Assembly: GCF_027563465.1 (NCBI RefSeq)
Contig: NZ_JAPFQA010000001.1
Location: forward strand, 496,001 to 560,000
Source: Mesorhizobium qingshengii
GTDB lineage: Bacteria > Pseudomonadota > Alphaproteobacteria > Rhizobiales > Rhizobiaceae
Reading direction: 5' to 3'
DNA: 64,000 nt
Each line of letters begins with the position of its first letter. Positions within the stretch are counted from its first letter, which is position 1. The notes under the pieces were generated by a model. The model did not search any database and was not told where the DNA came from. It worked only from the letters and a program-made list of their open reading frames with translations. Positions 55,910 through 64,000 of this stretch are shown in pieces. A program made the position numbers and the translations under genes.

Positions 55910-56296
55910 ATGAGCGACGACAAGGCGATCTGGCCTCCGATCGATCCGATTTCGGCCGGCCTGCACGGCCGCTGCCCGCGCTGCGGCGAGGGGCGACTGT
56001 TTTCCGGCTTCCTCACCGTCGGCAAGCGCTGCGTCAATTGCGGCCTCGATTATTCCTACGCCGATGCCGGTGACGGGCCTGCGGTCTTCGTCATTCTGAT
56101 CATAGGCTTCCTGATTGTCGGCCTGGCGCTCTGGGTTGAAGTCACGCTGAGCCCGCCGCTCTGGCTGCATCTGCTGCTCTGGATCCCGCTGGCCGTCGTG
56201 CTGTGTCTGACGGCGCTCCGGCTGATCAAGGGCGTGTTGCTCACCCTGCAATATCGCAACAAGGCGGCCGAGGGCCGGCTGGATCGCGGTGAATGA
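55910..56296 (+). CDS. DUF983 membrane protein
   Basis: The product is 128 aa: an N-terminal C2-C2 zinc-ribbon-like segment (CPRCGEGRLFSGFLTVGKRC, then VNCGLDY) and two C-terminal membrane helices (about 57-78 and 83-105). The family always sits near cytochrome oxidase assembly genes in alphaproteobacteria, as here upstream of surf1 with an ATGA overlap. It may bind copper or iron for the oxidase; this is inference from context. Confidence 0.85.
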   Translation: MSDDKAIWPPIDPISAGLHGRCPRCGEGRLFSGFLTVGKRCVNCGLDYSYADAGDGPAVFVILIIGFLIVGLALWVEVTLSPPLWLHLLLWIPLAVVLCLTALRLIKGVLLTLQYRNKAAEGRLDRGE

Positions 56297-57048
56297 GCGA
56301 GGCGTCCATGAAAGGCGGCGGCCGTTCGCGGCCAAGGACGGCATTGCTGCTAGGCCTCGGCCTGGCGCTGCTGCTGATCTTGCTGGCGCTTGGCACCTGG
56401 CAGGTGCAGCGACTGCACTGGAAGGAAGGTCTTCTCCAGACCATCGACCAGCGCACCCATTCGGTGCCACGGCCCCTGGCGGAAGTTGAGAAAGAGTTCG
56501 CCTCCACCGGGGACGTCGACTATACGCCGGTAACCGTCACCGGCACCTTCCTGCATTCGGGCGAACGGCATTTCTATGCAACGTGGGAAGGTGAAGCAGG
56601 CTTCAACGTCTACACACCGCTTTCCCTCGACGATGGCCGCTTCGTCCTGATCAATCGCGGCTTCGTGCCTTACGACCTGAAAGATGCCGCCAAGCGCCCG
56701 CAAGGGCAGGTGGCTGGGAAGGTGTCGATATCAGGGCTCGCCCGCAACCCGCTGCCGGCAAAGCCGTCGATGATGCTTCCCGACAACGACGTGGCGAAGA
56801 ACATCTTCTACTGGAAGGACCGCGACGCGATGGCGGCTAGCGCCGGGCTGCCGGCGGGCGCCACGCTGGTGCCGATCTTCATCGACGCCGACAAGGCGCC
56901 CAATCCGGGCGGGCTGCCGGTCGGCGGCGTTACCATCATCGACCTGCCGAACAGCCACTTGCAATATGCGGTGACCTGGTACGGGCTTGCCGCGGCTCTC
57001 GCCGCCGTGCTCATCCTGCGGCTTCGCCGACCCGTGAAAGAGGAATGA
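56293..57048 (+). CDS. SURF1-family oxidase assembly protein
   Basis: This is a 251 aa protein with a membrane helix at each end (about 17-38 and 225-243) and a periplasmic domain between, as in Surf1/Shy1. Motifs include LGTWQVQRLHWKEGLL (about 27) and VLINRGFVP (about 118). Surf1 binds heme A and helps load it into subunit I. It overlaps DUF983 by ATGA. Confidence 0.93.
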   Translation: MSEASMKGGGRSRPRTALLLGLGLALLLILLALGTWQVQRLHWKEGLLQTIDQRTHSVPRPLAEVEKEFASTGDVDYTPVTVTGTFLHSGERHFYATWEGEAGFNVYTPLSLDDGRFVLINRGFVPYDLKDAAKRPQGQVAGKVSISGLARNPLPAKPSMMLPDNDVAKNIFYWKDRDAMAASAGLPAGATLVPIFIDADKAPNPGGLPVGGVTIIDLPNSHLQYAVTWYGLAAALAAVLILRLRRPVKEE

Positions 57049-57152
57049 GCTGAAAGAGGAATGAACGCAACCGACTCCCCCGTTTCCACCGACACTCTTG
57101 ACAGGGTGGGGGTGCGCACCTCATTTCGGCTCTGATCAACCGGCCCGGATTC

Positions 57153-58163
57153 ATGCTTCAGACAACCACCAAGCCTCCTCTGACGATCCGGCTCTGCCAG
57201 CCTCGCGGTTTCTGCGCTGGCGTCGACCGTGCCATCCAGATCGTCGTGTTGGCGTTGAAGAAATATGGTGCGCCGGTCTATGTCCGCCACGAGATCGTGC
57301 ACAACCGCTACGTCGTCGAGGGGCTGCAAAGCCTTGGCGCGGTCTTCATCGAAGAGCTCTCCGAGATTCCGGCGGAACATCGCCAGAGCCCGGTCGTGTT
57401 CTCGGCGCATGGCGTGCCGAAATCGGTGCCGGCCGATGCCCAGGCGCGCAACCTCTTCTATCTCGATGCCACTTGCCCGCTGGTGTCGAAGGTCCACAAG
57501 CAGGCGATGCGCCACCAGCGGCTTGGCCGTCATGTGCTGCTCATCGGTCATGCCGGACACCCCGAGGTGATCGGCACCATGGGCCAGCTGCCGGAGGGAG
57601 CGGTGACGCTGGTCGAAACCGAAGCCGACGCCGCGAAGCTCGCGCCTGCTGATCCACAGGCGCTCGGCTTCGTTACCCAGACCACCCTGTCGGTGGAGGA
57701 CACCGCCGGCATCATCCGCGCCTTGCGGGATCGCTTTCCAGACCTGCATGCCCCGGCCGCGGAATCGATCTGCTACGCCACCACCAACCGCCAGGAAGCG
57801 GTCAAGGAAACCGCGGCCGGCGCCGATCTCTACCTGATCGTCGGCGCGCCCAATTCATCCAATTCGCGGCGTCTTGTCGAAGTGGCGGAGCGAGCCGGCG
57901 CCTCGATGTCGCTTCTCGTGCAGCGCGCCGCCGAGATTCCATGGAATGACATCGCCGGCATCTCGACGCTCGGCCTGTCGGCCGGCGCCTCGGCGCCCGA
58001 AATCATCGTCGATGAGATCATCGACGCGTTCCGCCAGCGCTTCGATGTCACGATCGATCTGGCCATCACGGCCACGGAAACGGAGGATTTTCCGGTCATG
58101 CGGGTATTGCGCGACGTCGAACTGACGCGGGCCGACATGGCCTTCGTCAATGGAGCCGCGTAA
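57153..58163 (+). CDS. ispH: 4-hydroxy-3-methylbut-2-enyl diphosphate reductase
   Basis: IspH ends the MEP pathway by making IPP and DMAPP with a 4Fe-4S cluster. The 336 aa product has cluster cysteines in [13 protein letters not shown] (about 21), [13 protein letters not shown] (about 109) and [13 protein letters not shown] (about 207), and the conserved substrate-binding HEIVHN and THSFR-like regions. Length is typical. It follows surf1 after about 105 nt and precedes thrB by 5 nt. Confidence 0.97.
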   Translation: MLQTTTKPPLTIRLCQPRGFCAGVDRAIQIVVLALKKYGAPVYVRHEIVHNRYVVEGLQSLGAVFIEELSEIPAEHRQSPVVFSAHGVPKSVPADAQARNLFYLDATCPLVSKVHKQAMRHQRLGRHVLLIGHAGHPEVIGTMGQLPEGAVTLVETEADAAKLAPADPQALGFVTQTTLSVEDTAGIIRALRDRFPDLHAPAAESICYATTNRQEAVKETAAGADLYLIVGAPNSSNSRRLVEVAERAGASMSLLVQRAAEIPWNDIAGISTLGLSAGASAPEIIVDEIIDAFRQRFDVTIDLAITATETEDFPVMRVLRDVELTRADMAFVNGAA

Positions 58164-58168
58164 GGCAG

Positions 58169-59131
58169 ATGGCGGTCTACACCGATGTTGCGGAAGGCGA
58201 ACTCGGCGCATTCCTGAAGCGCTATCCGGTTGGCGATCTCCTGTCCTACAAGGGCATCGCCGAAGGCACCGAGAACTCGAACTTCCTGCTGCACACATCG
58301 AGCGGCTCCTACATCCTGACGCTCTATGAAAAGCGCGTCGAGAAGGCGGATCTCCCGTTCTTCCTCGGGCTGATGGGCCATCTCGCCAAAAAGGGCGTGT
58401 CCTGCCCGCTGCCCGTGACCGCGCATGACGGCAGCGTCATCGGCACGCTCGCCGGCCGGCCGGCGGTCATCATCACCTTCCTCGAAGGGCTTTCACTGCG
58501 GCGGCCGACTTCAATGCATTGCGCCGAGGTTGGCAAGGCGCTGGCGGCCCTGCATCTGGCCGGCGCCGATTTCCCGATGACCCGTCCGAATGCGCTCGCC
58601 ATCGACGGCTGGCGCAAGCTTTGGAATGCGTCCCACGAGCGGGCCAACGAGGTTGAGCCAGGCCTGGCGGCCGAGGTGGACGCCGACTTCGCCGACTTCG
58701 AGCGGAACTGGCCGAAGAACCTGCCCAAAGGCATCATCCATGCCGATCTTTTCCCGGACAACGTCTTTTTCCTTGGCGAAAAACTCTCCGGCCTGATCGA
58801 TTTCTATTTCGCCTGCAACGACCTCTACGCCTACGATGTCGCCACCTGCCTCAACGCATGGTGCTTCGAGAAGGATTTTTCCTTCAACCTCACCAAGGGC
58901 AGGGCGTTGCTTGCCAGCTATCAGAGCGTGCGTCCCTTGAGCGACCAGGAGAAGGCGGCGCTGCCGATACTGGCGCGCGGTTCGGCGCTGCGTTTCATGC
59001 TCACTCGGCTCTACGACTGGTTGACCGTTCCCGATGGCGGGCTGGTGATGAAACGCGACCCGACCGAATATATCCGCAGGATGCGGTTCCATCGGGCGAT
59101 CAGATCTCCTTCGGAATATGGATTGGCATGA
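58169..59131 (+). CDS. thrB: homoserine kinase (choline-kinase-like, type II)
   Basis: The product is 320 aa and resembles the ThrB form of alphaproteobacteria, of the aminoglycoside phosphotransferase fold and not the GHMP fold. The Brenner motif [14 protein letters not shown] (about residues 191-204) and [15 protein letters not shown] (about 211) are visible, as is the N-terminal [13 protein letters not shown] nucleotide loop. It phosphorylates homoserine for threonine synthesis. It overlaps rnhA by ATGA. Confidence 0.93.
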   Translation: MAVYTDVAEGELGAFLKRYPVGDLLSYKGIAEGTENSNFLLHTSSGSYILTLYEKRVEKADLPFFLGLMGHLAKKGVSCPLPVTAHDGSVIGTLAGRPAVIITFLEGLSLRRPTSMHCAEVGKALAALHLAGADFPMTRPNALAIDGWRKLWNASHERANEVEPGLAAEVDADFADFERNWPKNLPKGIIHADLFPDNVFFLGEKLSGLIDFYFACNDLYAYDVATCLNAWCFEKDFSFNLTKGRALLASYQSVRPLSDQEKAALPILARGSALRFMLTRLYDWLTVPDGGLVMKRDPTEYIRRMRFHRAIRSPSEYGLA

Positions 59132-59658
59132 GCAAACAGGTTGAGATCTTCACCGACGGCGCTTGTTCGGGCAATCCCGGTCCCGGCGGCTGGGGCGCGA
59201 TCCTGCGCTTCAACGGCACCACCAAGGAGCTTTCCGGCGGCGAGGCCGAGACGACCAACAACCGCATGGAACTTCTCGCCGCCATCTCGGCGCTGAATGC
59301 GCTGAAGGAGCCTTGCACTGTCGACCTTCATACCGACAGCAAATATGTCATGGACGGCATTTCCAAGTGGATCCACGGCTGGAAGAAGAACGGCTGGAAG
59401 ACCGCCGACAAGAAACCGGTCAAGAACGGTGAGCTGTGGCAGGCGCTCGATGAAGCCAACCGGCGCCACAAGGTCACCTGGAACTGGGTCAAGGGCCATG
59501 CCGGCCATACCGAGAACGAGCGCGCCGACGAACTCGCGCGCGAAGGCATGGCGCCGTTCAAGAAAGGCCCGGTCAGGCCTGCCGCGGCGCCGAAGCCGGC
59601 AGCGCAGGCAAAGCGGCCGACGGTGGCAAAGGCGCGGCGCTCGACCCAGAGCTATTGA
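59128..59658 (+). CDS. rnhA: ribonuclease HI
   Basis: RNase HI cleaves the RNA strand of RNA/DNA hybrids. The 176 aa product has the whole catalytic set at the positions of the E. coli enzyme: Asp10, Glu48, Asp70, His124 and Asp134. It also has a C-terminal Lys/Ala/Pro-rich tail (about 145-176) not found in E. coli. The ATG at 59128 overlaps the thrB stop. Confidence 0.97.
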   Translation: MSKQVEIFTDGACSGNPGPGGWGAILRFNGTTKELSGGEAETTNNRMELLAAISALNALKEPCTVDLHTDSKYVMDGISKWIHGWKKNGWKTADKKPVKNGELWQALDEANRRHKVTWNWVKGHAGHTENERADELAREGMAPFKKGPVRPAAAPKPAAQAKRPTVAKARRSTQSY

Positions 59659-59676
59659 GCGTACCCGTCGGCCACT

Positions 59677-60156
59677 TTAGCGGATCAGCAGCGCCGTGCC
59701 GTAAAGCCCGAGCGCGAATACGGTGTGCGAAACGAGGTTGAGCGCCCGGATTTGCATGGGATTGGGCCGCTTTGAAGCCGCCCAACCAGCGCCCATGCCC
59801 GGCGCCAGCAGGAACCAGCCGGCGCCGACGGTGACGATACCGAGGATGAAGGCCGGCAGGAATGTCGGCGCGGCCAGCCATGCGGCTCCCGCCAGCAGCA
59901 CCAGGATGATGCCGTAGACGATGCCGACAAAATAGTGAAAGGCCCAGCCCAGCGCTGTCTCGTGAGCGTAGGGCGCGGCATCGCCGATATCGTCGTGAAA
60001 GACCTTGCCTTCCCTGAGATGCCAGACCCAGCGGCCGACCAGTCCCCAGTTCGGCCGCGGCAGGTCAAACACCTTGTTCAGGAAGATTGCCCAGATGTCC
60101 ATCAGCGCCGTGGCGCCGATGCCGATCGCGATCGCGCGCCAGAAGATATCAGACAT
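59677..60156 (-). CDS. DUF2938 family membrane protein
   Basis: This is a 159 aa membrane protein with about four hydrophobic segments and the DUF2938 landmarks GATALMDIWAIFLNKVF (about 13) and HYFVGIVYGIILVL. The function is unknown. The ATG at 60156 was chosen over an upstream start at 60201 because it is the family N-terminus. It is convergent with rnhA (18 nt between stops). Confidence 0.82.
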   Translation of the reverse strand: MSDIFWRAIAIGIGATALMDIWAIFLNKVFDLPRPNWGLVGRWVWHLREGKVFHDDIGDAAPYAHETALGWAFHYFVGIVYGIILVLLAGAAWLAAPTFLPAFILGIVTVGAGWFLLAPGMGAGWAASKRPNPMQIRALNLVSHTVFALGLYGTALLIR

Positions 60157-60246
60157 CGTTTGAGGTCCCCCAAAGCAGGCAGTTCTGGAGTACCAGCACA
60201 AACGTCAGGTCTGGACGGGTACCAGGCCCGCCGCTGTCGCTGAGGT

Positions 60247-60729
60247 TCAGAGCTGTCCGAGAATATGAGCCGCGCCGCTCTCGTCGACACCTGGCTTGGT
60301 CTCGACATTGAGCGCCGTCACCTTGCCGTCCTCGACGATCATCGAAAAACGCTTCGAGCGCAGCCCCATGCCGCCTGCGGAAAGGTCGTTGTCGAGGCCG
60401 ACCGCCTTGGCGAAATCACCACTGCCGTCGGCGAGATAGAGGATCTTGCCCTCACCGCCGGTGAAGCGCGCCCAGGCGCCCATGACGTGAACGTCGTTGA
60501 CCGAAACGACGGCGATCGTATCGACGCCGCGCGCCAGGATGGCGTCACGGTTTTCGAGATAGCCTGGCAGATGGTTGTTGCTGCAGGTCGGCGTGAAGGC
60601 GCCGGGGACGCCGAACAGCACGACCTTCTTGCCGGAGAAAATCTCGGCCGAAGTGATCGCCTTCGCGCCGTCGGCGGCCATCGTCTTGAAGGTCACCTCG
60701 GGCAGCTTGTCGCCAACGGAAATGGTCAT
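60247..60729 (-). CDS. peroxiredoxin, Prx5 (redoxin) type
   Basis: This 160 aa thiol peroxidase has the PxxxT/SxxC motif PGAFTPTCS with the peroxidatic Cys49 and Thr46. No second obvious resolving Cys is seen, so it is the 1-Cys or type-II Prx5 form that uses glutathione or glutaredoxin. It reduces peroxides in the cytoplasm. The ATG at 60729 starts MTISVGDKLP; the longer ORF from 60792 would overlap a gap with no ribosome site. Confidence 0.92.
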   Translation of the reverse strand: MTISVGDKLPEVTFKTMAADGAKAITSAEIFSGKKVVLFGVPGAFTPTCSNNHLPGYLENRDAILARGVDTIAVVSVNDVHVMGAWARFTGGEGKILYLADGSGDFAKAVGLDNDLSAGGMGLRSKRFSMIVEDGKVTALNVETKPGVDESGAAHILGQL

Positions 60730-60810
60730 GAGTTCCTCGCTTGGGATGGGAAGGATGTCTGCTTGCGTAGCGAACTCGGCGGCTTCCTGCAATCGTTTGG
60801 GCAGGCTGGA

Positions 60811-61617
60811 TCAAGGGAAAGGCAGAACCCCTTCGACGGCGCCGGCCGAACTCGTCAGCGTGTAGTGAAGTCCGCCATCCGTGGGCGTCGTCGAAGGGCG
60901 GTCGAGGATCGGCACGGTGAAAATCAGCTTGCCGTCCTTTTCGCTGCGGACAGGAGAGCCGAACATGTAATCCCGCTCGCCGGCAACAAAGAAATCCGCT
61001 GCTTGCGGATCGCCGGGGAAGCTCGCCTCGACAATCAGCGTTTCGTGGTCGCCGGGCAGCACGTTGATGCCAAAATCCGGCCGCGCGGGCGTCGGCAATG
61101 CCGTGAAGCCCGCCTTCACCAGCGCCGCGTCGTCGGCATTGTCCGGGTCGGAGGCGGGGTCGACAGTCAACCGCGTCTGTACGGGGATACAGATCGTTTC
61201 ACAAATGCCGAGAAAAATGTCGGCGACAATGACGGCTGGATCCTTCGCCGCCGACAGCGTGAACACCACCGGCAGCGAAACCGGATGGTCGTAGCCCGCC
61301 CATTTGCCATAGCCGTCGTCGTGACGCTGCGGTGCCGGGAAGGAAAGCCTGGCCTCGGCGATGTTGGTGCTGGCCGAAATGTCGAGCTGTGGCGGCACGC
61401 CCGCGTCGCCCGGGTCGCGCCAGTAGGTCTTCCAGCCGGGTTTGAGCGCTATGTCGAGAACACCCTGGATGCGACCGGCGTCATCGGGTTTGCCGCTCGT
61501 CACCAGCCGGACCTTGCCGCCCTCGCTGTTGTACCATGCCGACGATGAGGCGGCGGCGGGAAGAGCGGTAGCCGATCCGATCGCGGCGCCGAGCAGCAGG
61601 ATTTTCAAGCTTTGCAT
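60811..61617 (-). CDS. exported DsbD N-terminal-domain-like protein
   Basis: The product is 268 aa with a signal peptide (about residues 1-23, LPAAASS). The mature part matches the N-terminal immunoglobulin-like domain of DsbD (ALKPGWKTYWRDPGDAGVPP, about 57-76, and a CETICIP Cys pair at about 139-145). The Cys pair is the likely redox centre. It lacks the membrane and thioredoxin parts of DsbD, so it would act as a periplasmic electron-accepting module with an unknown donor. It lies upstream of the Prx5 gene. Confidence 0.75.
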   Translation of the reverse strand: MQSLKILLLGAAIGSATALPAAASSSAWYNSEGGKVRLVTSGKPDDAGRIQGVLDIALKPGWKTYWRDPGDAGVPPQLDISASTNIAEARLSFPAPQRHDDGYGKWAGYDHPVSLPVVFTLSAAKDPAVIVADIFLGICETICIPVQTRLTVDPASDPDNADDAALVKAGFTALPTPARPDFGINVLPGDHETLIVEASFPGDPQAADFFVAGERDYMFGSPVRSEKDGKLIFTVPILDRPSTTPTDGGLHYTLTSSAGAVEGVLPFP

Positions 61618-61786
61618 GGCGGTGATTTGATCGTCCGTTCGTGGTCGCGCAATGATTTCATGGTGTCGCCGATATCATATTTGCGTGACCTCGAGCGGAA
61701 GAATGCTCGAGCCGGCGGTATGGGCTTTGGTCGAATCCCGCACGGTGCATCTTTTCGGCGCTCCGGAAACGCGTTACCTTCCGGTA

Positions 61787-62395
61787 ATGGACTTGCTGCG
61801 CCACAAGAAGACAGCCGCCAGCCGCGGCTTTCTCGACGACCAGTTCCTGATTGCCATGCCCGGCATGAAGGACGACCGTTTCACGCGCTCGGTCATCTAT
61901 GTCTGCGCGCACAGCGATGAAGGCGCCATGGGCCTGATCATCAACCAGACACAGCAGATGCTGTTTCCGGACCTGCTCGTGCAACTGGGCATCATGAACG
62001 AACAGGAGGCGATCCGCTTGCCGGCGCAGGCTCGTGATTTCGTCGTGCGCAATGGCGGGCCCGTCGACCGGAGCCGGGGTTTCGTCCTGCATTCGGGCGA
62101 CTATCGGGTGGAATCGTCGCTGACCGTTTCGGACGACATCTGCCTGACCGCCACCGTCGACATATTGCGTGCCATATCGGCAGGCCGTGGCCCCCGTCAC
62201 GCGCTGATGGCGCTTGGCTATTCGGGCTGGGGCGCCGGCCAACTGGAGACCGAGATCGCCGAGAATGGCTGGCTGACCTGCCCGGCCAGCGCCGAGCTTC
62301 TGTTCGACACCGACATCGAGCGCAAATACGACCGGATCCTTGCCTCTATCGGCATCGATCTCGCGCATCTCAGCCTCGCCGCCGGACACGCCTGA
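61787..62395 (+). CDS. YqgE/AlgH family protein
   Basis: This 202 aa protein matches the UPF0301/AlgH family: [20 protein letters not shown] (about 16-35), [20 protein letters not shown] (36-55), [14 protein letters not shown] (about 100) and [20 protein letters not shown] (about 150). The family fold has been solved in several species; its function is not established. The ATG at 61787 gives the conserved N-terminus; the ORF extending to 61652 is not conserved. It is divergent from the DsbD-like gene. Confidence 0.93.
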   Translation: MDLLRHKKTAASRGFLDDQFLIAMPGMKDDRFTRSVIYVCAHSDEGAMGLIINQTQQMLFPDLLVQLGIMNEQEAIRLPAQARDFVVRNGGPVDRSRGFVLHSGDYRVESSLTVSDDICLTATVDILRAISAGRGPRHALMALGYSGWGAGQLETEIAENGWLTCPASAELLFDTDIERKYDRILASIGIDLAHLSLAAGHA

Positions 62396-62586
62396 GCCCT
62401 CGACCGTCGCGAACATCCGAGATTGGCTGAAACCTCCTCAACTTCGTCATCCTAGGGCGAAGCAGGAGCGAAGCTCCGTCGCCGAGACCCCAGGATGACG
62501 ACGCGATGGGTGTTTTCGCCAGTCGCCAAGGGACGTCTCACGCCAAGGGATGTCTCACCGCGCTTGGGCGGCACGCGCAAAACGGA

Positions 62587-64000
62587 TCAGGCTTGCGTCA
62601 GCGGATACTGCTCCTTCAGCGTCTTCAGCACCTGGTCGCCCGGCATCGGGGCGCCGAACATGAAGCTCTGCACATATTCACAGCCCATCTGGCGCAGCTC
62701 CAGCGCGTCGCTTTCGTCCGAAATGCCCTCGGCGACCACCGAAAGGCCAAGCTCATGCGCCATGTTGACCATGGATTTGAGCAGAACCGCGCGTTTGGGC
62801 GTGTTGTCGTCGACGAAGCTCTTGTCGATCTTGATGGTGTCGAAGGGGAAGCGCGTCAGATAGGCCAGTGAGGAATAGCCGGTGCCGAAATCGTCCAGCG
62901 ACAGGCCGATGCCGAGCTGCTTCAGCTTGGTCAGCACATGGGCGGTCTGCTCGGGATTGTCCATCACCAGCGATTCAGTGAGTTCGAGCCGGAAGCAGCG
63001 CGGCTTCAGATTGGCCCGCGCGATGACCGAGCGGACGTCGCTGACCAGGTCGCGGCGGATGAGCTGGCGGCTCGACAAGTTGACCGAAACCGACAGCGGC
63101 GCGTCGCCGATCTGCTTTTGCCACCCGGCAAGGTCCTCGGCCGCCTGCTGCATGGCGAACAGGCCAAGCTGCACGATGAGCCCGCAGCTTTCTGCGACCG
63201 GGATGAAATCCGCCGGCGGGATCATGCCGCGGCGCGGATGGTCCCAGCGCAGCAGGGCTTCGAAGCCGGCGACGCTGCCATCCTCCAGCCGCACGATCGG
63301 CTGGTAGGCAAGCGTGAATTCGCGCCGTTCGATGGCGCGCCGCAGGTCGGATTCGAACTGCAGCCGATCGGTGCCAACGGTGCGGAAAGCCGGCCGGAAC
63401 GGTTCGATCCGGTCACCGCCGAAGCGCTTGGCCTGATGCATGGCGAGTTCGGCATCCTTGACCATGTCCTCCGCCGACATCTGCGGCGAGTTCCAGGTGA
63501 TCAGGCCGATCGACGCGGTCAGCACGATCTCGCGCTTGGCGAAGGTGATCGGGTTGTTGATCGCATGCTTGATGGCGTCGGCGACAGCGGCGATGCGGGC
63601 CGGGTCCTGTTCGGAAAGCAGCATCAGCGCGAACTGGTCGCCGGCAAAGCGCGACAGCGAATCCTTCGGTTTGAGCAGCCGATGCAGGCGACGCGCAATG
63701 GTCAGCAGGATGGTGTCGCCGGCCGAGATGCCGAGCCCGTCATTGACCTGCTTGAAACGGTCGATGTCGATGACGAAGACAGTCGGGCGCACTTTCTCCT
63801 CGGTGCGTGCAATCGAGATGATCGCTTCCAGCCGGTTCATCAAGAGTTCGCGGTTCGGCAGGCCGGTCAGGTTGTCGTGCACGGCGTCGTGCAGCAGCCG
63901 TTCCTCGGACTTCTTCTGCTCGGTGACGTCGACCATGGTGCCGACACAGCGGATGACTTCGCCGTCGGATCCGATGACCGGCCGTGCGCGCAGCGAAAAC
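62587..64000 (-). CDS. PAS-GGDEF-EAL protein, 5' end outside the window
   Basis: The reading frame is open to the right edge, so this is the C-terminal part (about 470 aa seen). It begins in a PAS/PAC segment (RPVIGSDGEVIRCVGTMVDV), then a GGDEF domain with the altered motif AGDQF in SLSRFAGDQFALML, and a complete EAL domain (AGFEALLRWDHPRRG, DDFGTGYSSLAYL, KIDKSFVDDN). The EAL signature is intact, so c-di-GMP phosphodiesterase activity is likely. The GGDEF signature has Ala and Gln at two conserved positions and no RxxD I-site, so cyclase activity is doubtful. Confidence 0.92.
   Translation of the reverse strand, partial: FSLRARPVIGSDGEVIRCVGTMVDVTEQKKSEERLLHDAVHDNLTGLPNRELLMNRLEAIISIARTEEKVRPTVFVIDIDRFKQVNDGLGISAGDTILLTIARRLHRLLKPKDSLSRFAGDQFALMLLSEQDPARIAAVADAIKHAINNPITFAKREIVLTASIGLITWNSPQMSAEDMVKDAELAMHQAKRFGGDRIEPFRPAFRTVGTDRLQFESDLRRAIERREFTLAYQPIVRLEDGSVAGFEALLRWDHPRRGMIPPADFIPVAESCGLIVQLGLFAMQQAAEDLAGWQKQIGDAPLSVSVNLSSRQLIRRDLVSDVRSVIARANLKPRCFRLELTESLVMDNPEQTAHVLTKLKQLGIGLSLDDFGTGYSSLAYLTRFPFDTIKIDKSFVDDNTPKRAVLLKSMVNMAHELGLSVVAEGISDESDALELRQMGCEYVQSFMFGAPMPGDQVLKTLKEQYPLTQA

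Overview
The window is 64 kb of GC-rich chromosome from an alphaproteobacterium of the order Hyphomicrobiales (Rhizobiales), most like Mesorhizobium. The basis is gene order (ctaC-ctaD-ctaB-coxF-ctaG-ctaE then DUF983-surf1-ispH-thrB-rnhA; pdxH/dnaJ-like/fabI/aroC/ribB; histone-deacetylase-like/xseB/dxs/tlyA), a BioR/BioY pair with BioR operators, and RIME-like palindromes. Assignment to genus is inference; no rRNA or tRNA gene is present. Almost every gene is a chromosomal housekeeping or conserved rhizobial gene. I see no transposase, integrase, phage gene, CRISPR array, toxin-antitoxin pair or recognisable defence island.

Layout. 0.1-5.4 kb: a PhyH-like gene, then a leftward cluster (GFA-family protein, moaB, ispE, a small membrane protein, an S49 peptidase, a TrmN6-like methyltransferase and DUF2007). 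5.6-8.6 kb: polyprenyl diphosphate synthase, then the biotin regulator bioR and transporter bioY, each with a BioR box, and DUF1284. 8.8-15.1 kb: a large TPR protein, a GNAT acetyltransferase, and glyQ/glyS. 15.2-25.8 kb: an extremely acidic protein, two exported proteins, tsaC, an FAD-linked oxidase, DUF6101, a RIME-like palindrome, ubiA, a LysR regulator divergent from a second PhyH gene, purD and a GH25-like protein. 26-32.9 kb: acyl-CoA dehydrogenase and enoyl-CoA hydratase, pdxH, a lipoprotein, a DnaJ-like protein, fabI, a histidine phosphatase and DUF1344. 33-42.3 kb: aroC, a RibB fused to a degenerate GTP cyclohydrolase II domain, a membrane protein, bluB under a cobalamin riboswitch, an HDAC-like hydrolase, xseB, DUF2277, pirin and dxs. 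42.4-50 kb: small secreted and GFA proteins, tlyA, an RNA methyltransferase, a caspase-fold protein lacking its catalytic cysteine, tldD and ialB. 50.4-59.7 kb: the aa3 cytochrome c oxidase operon and its downstream genes. 59.7-64 kb: DUF2938, a Prx5-type peroxiredoxin, a DsbD N-terminal-like protein, yqgE and a truncated GGDEF/EAL protein.

The genes form several connected sets. ispE, dxs and ispH are three steps of the MEP isoprenoid pathway. The polyprenyl synthase and ubiA carry its product into ubiquinone, and ctaB uses farnesyl diphosphate to make heme O for the oxidase. bioR/bioY and riboswitch-bluB are two separate vitamin-responsive units.

I found no convincing new multi-gene system. 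The points most worth a second look are the pseudo-caspase with its proline/asparagine-rich tail, the missing start codon of ispE, the degenerate RibB fusion, the BluB tail that runs antisense into its neighbour, a frameshifted L,D-transpeptidase remnant, a possible terminator inside the oxidase operon, and repeat elements flanking the DUF2277-pirin pair between xseB and dxs.
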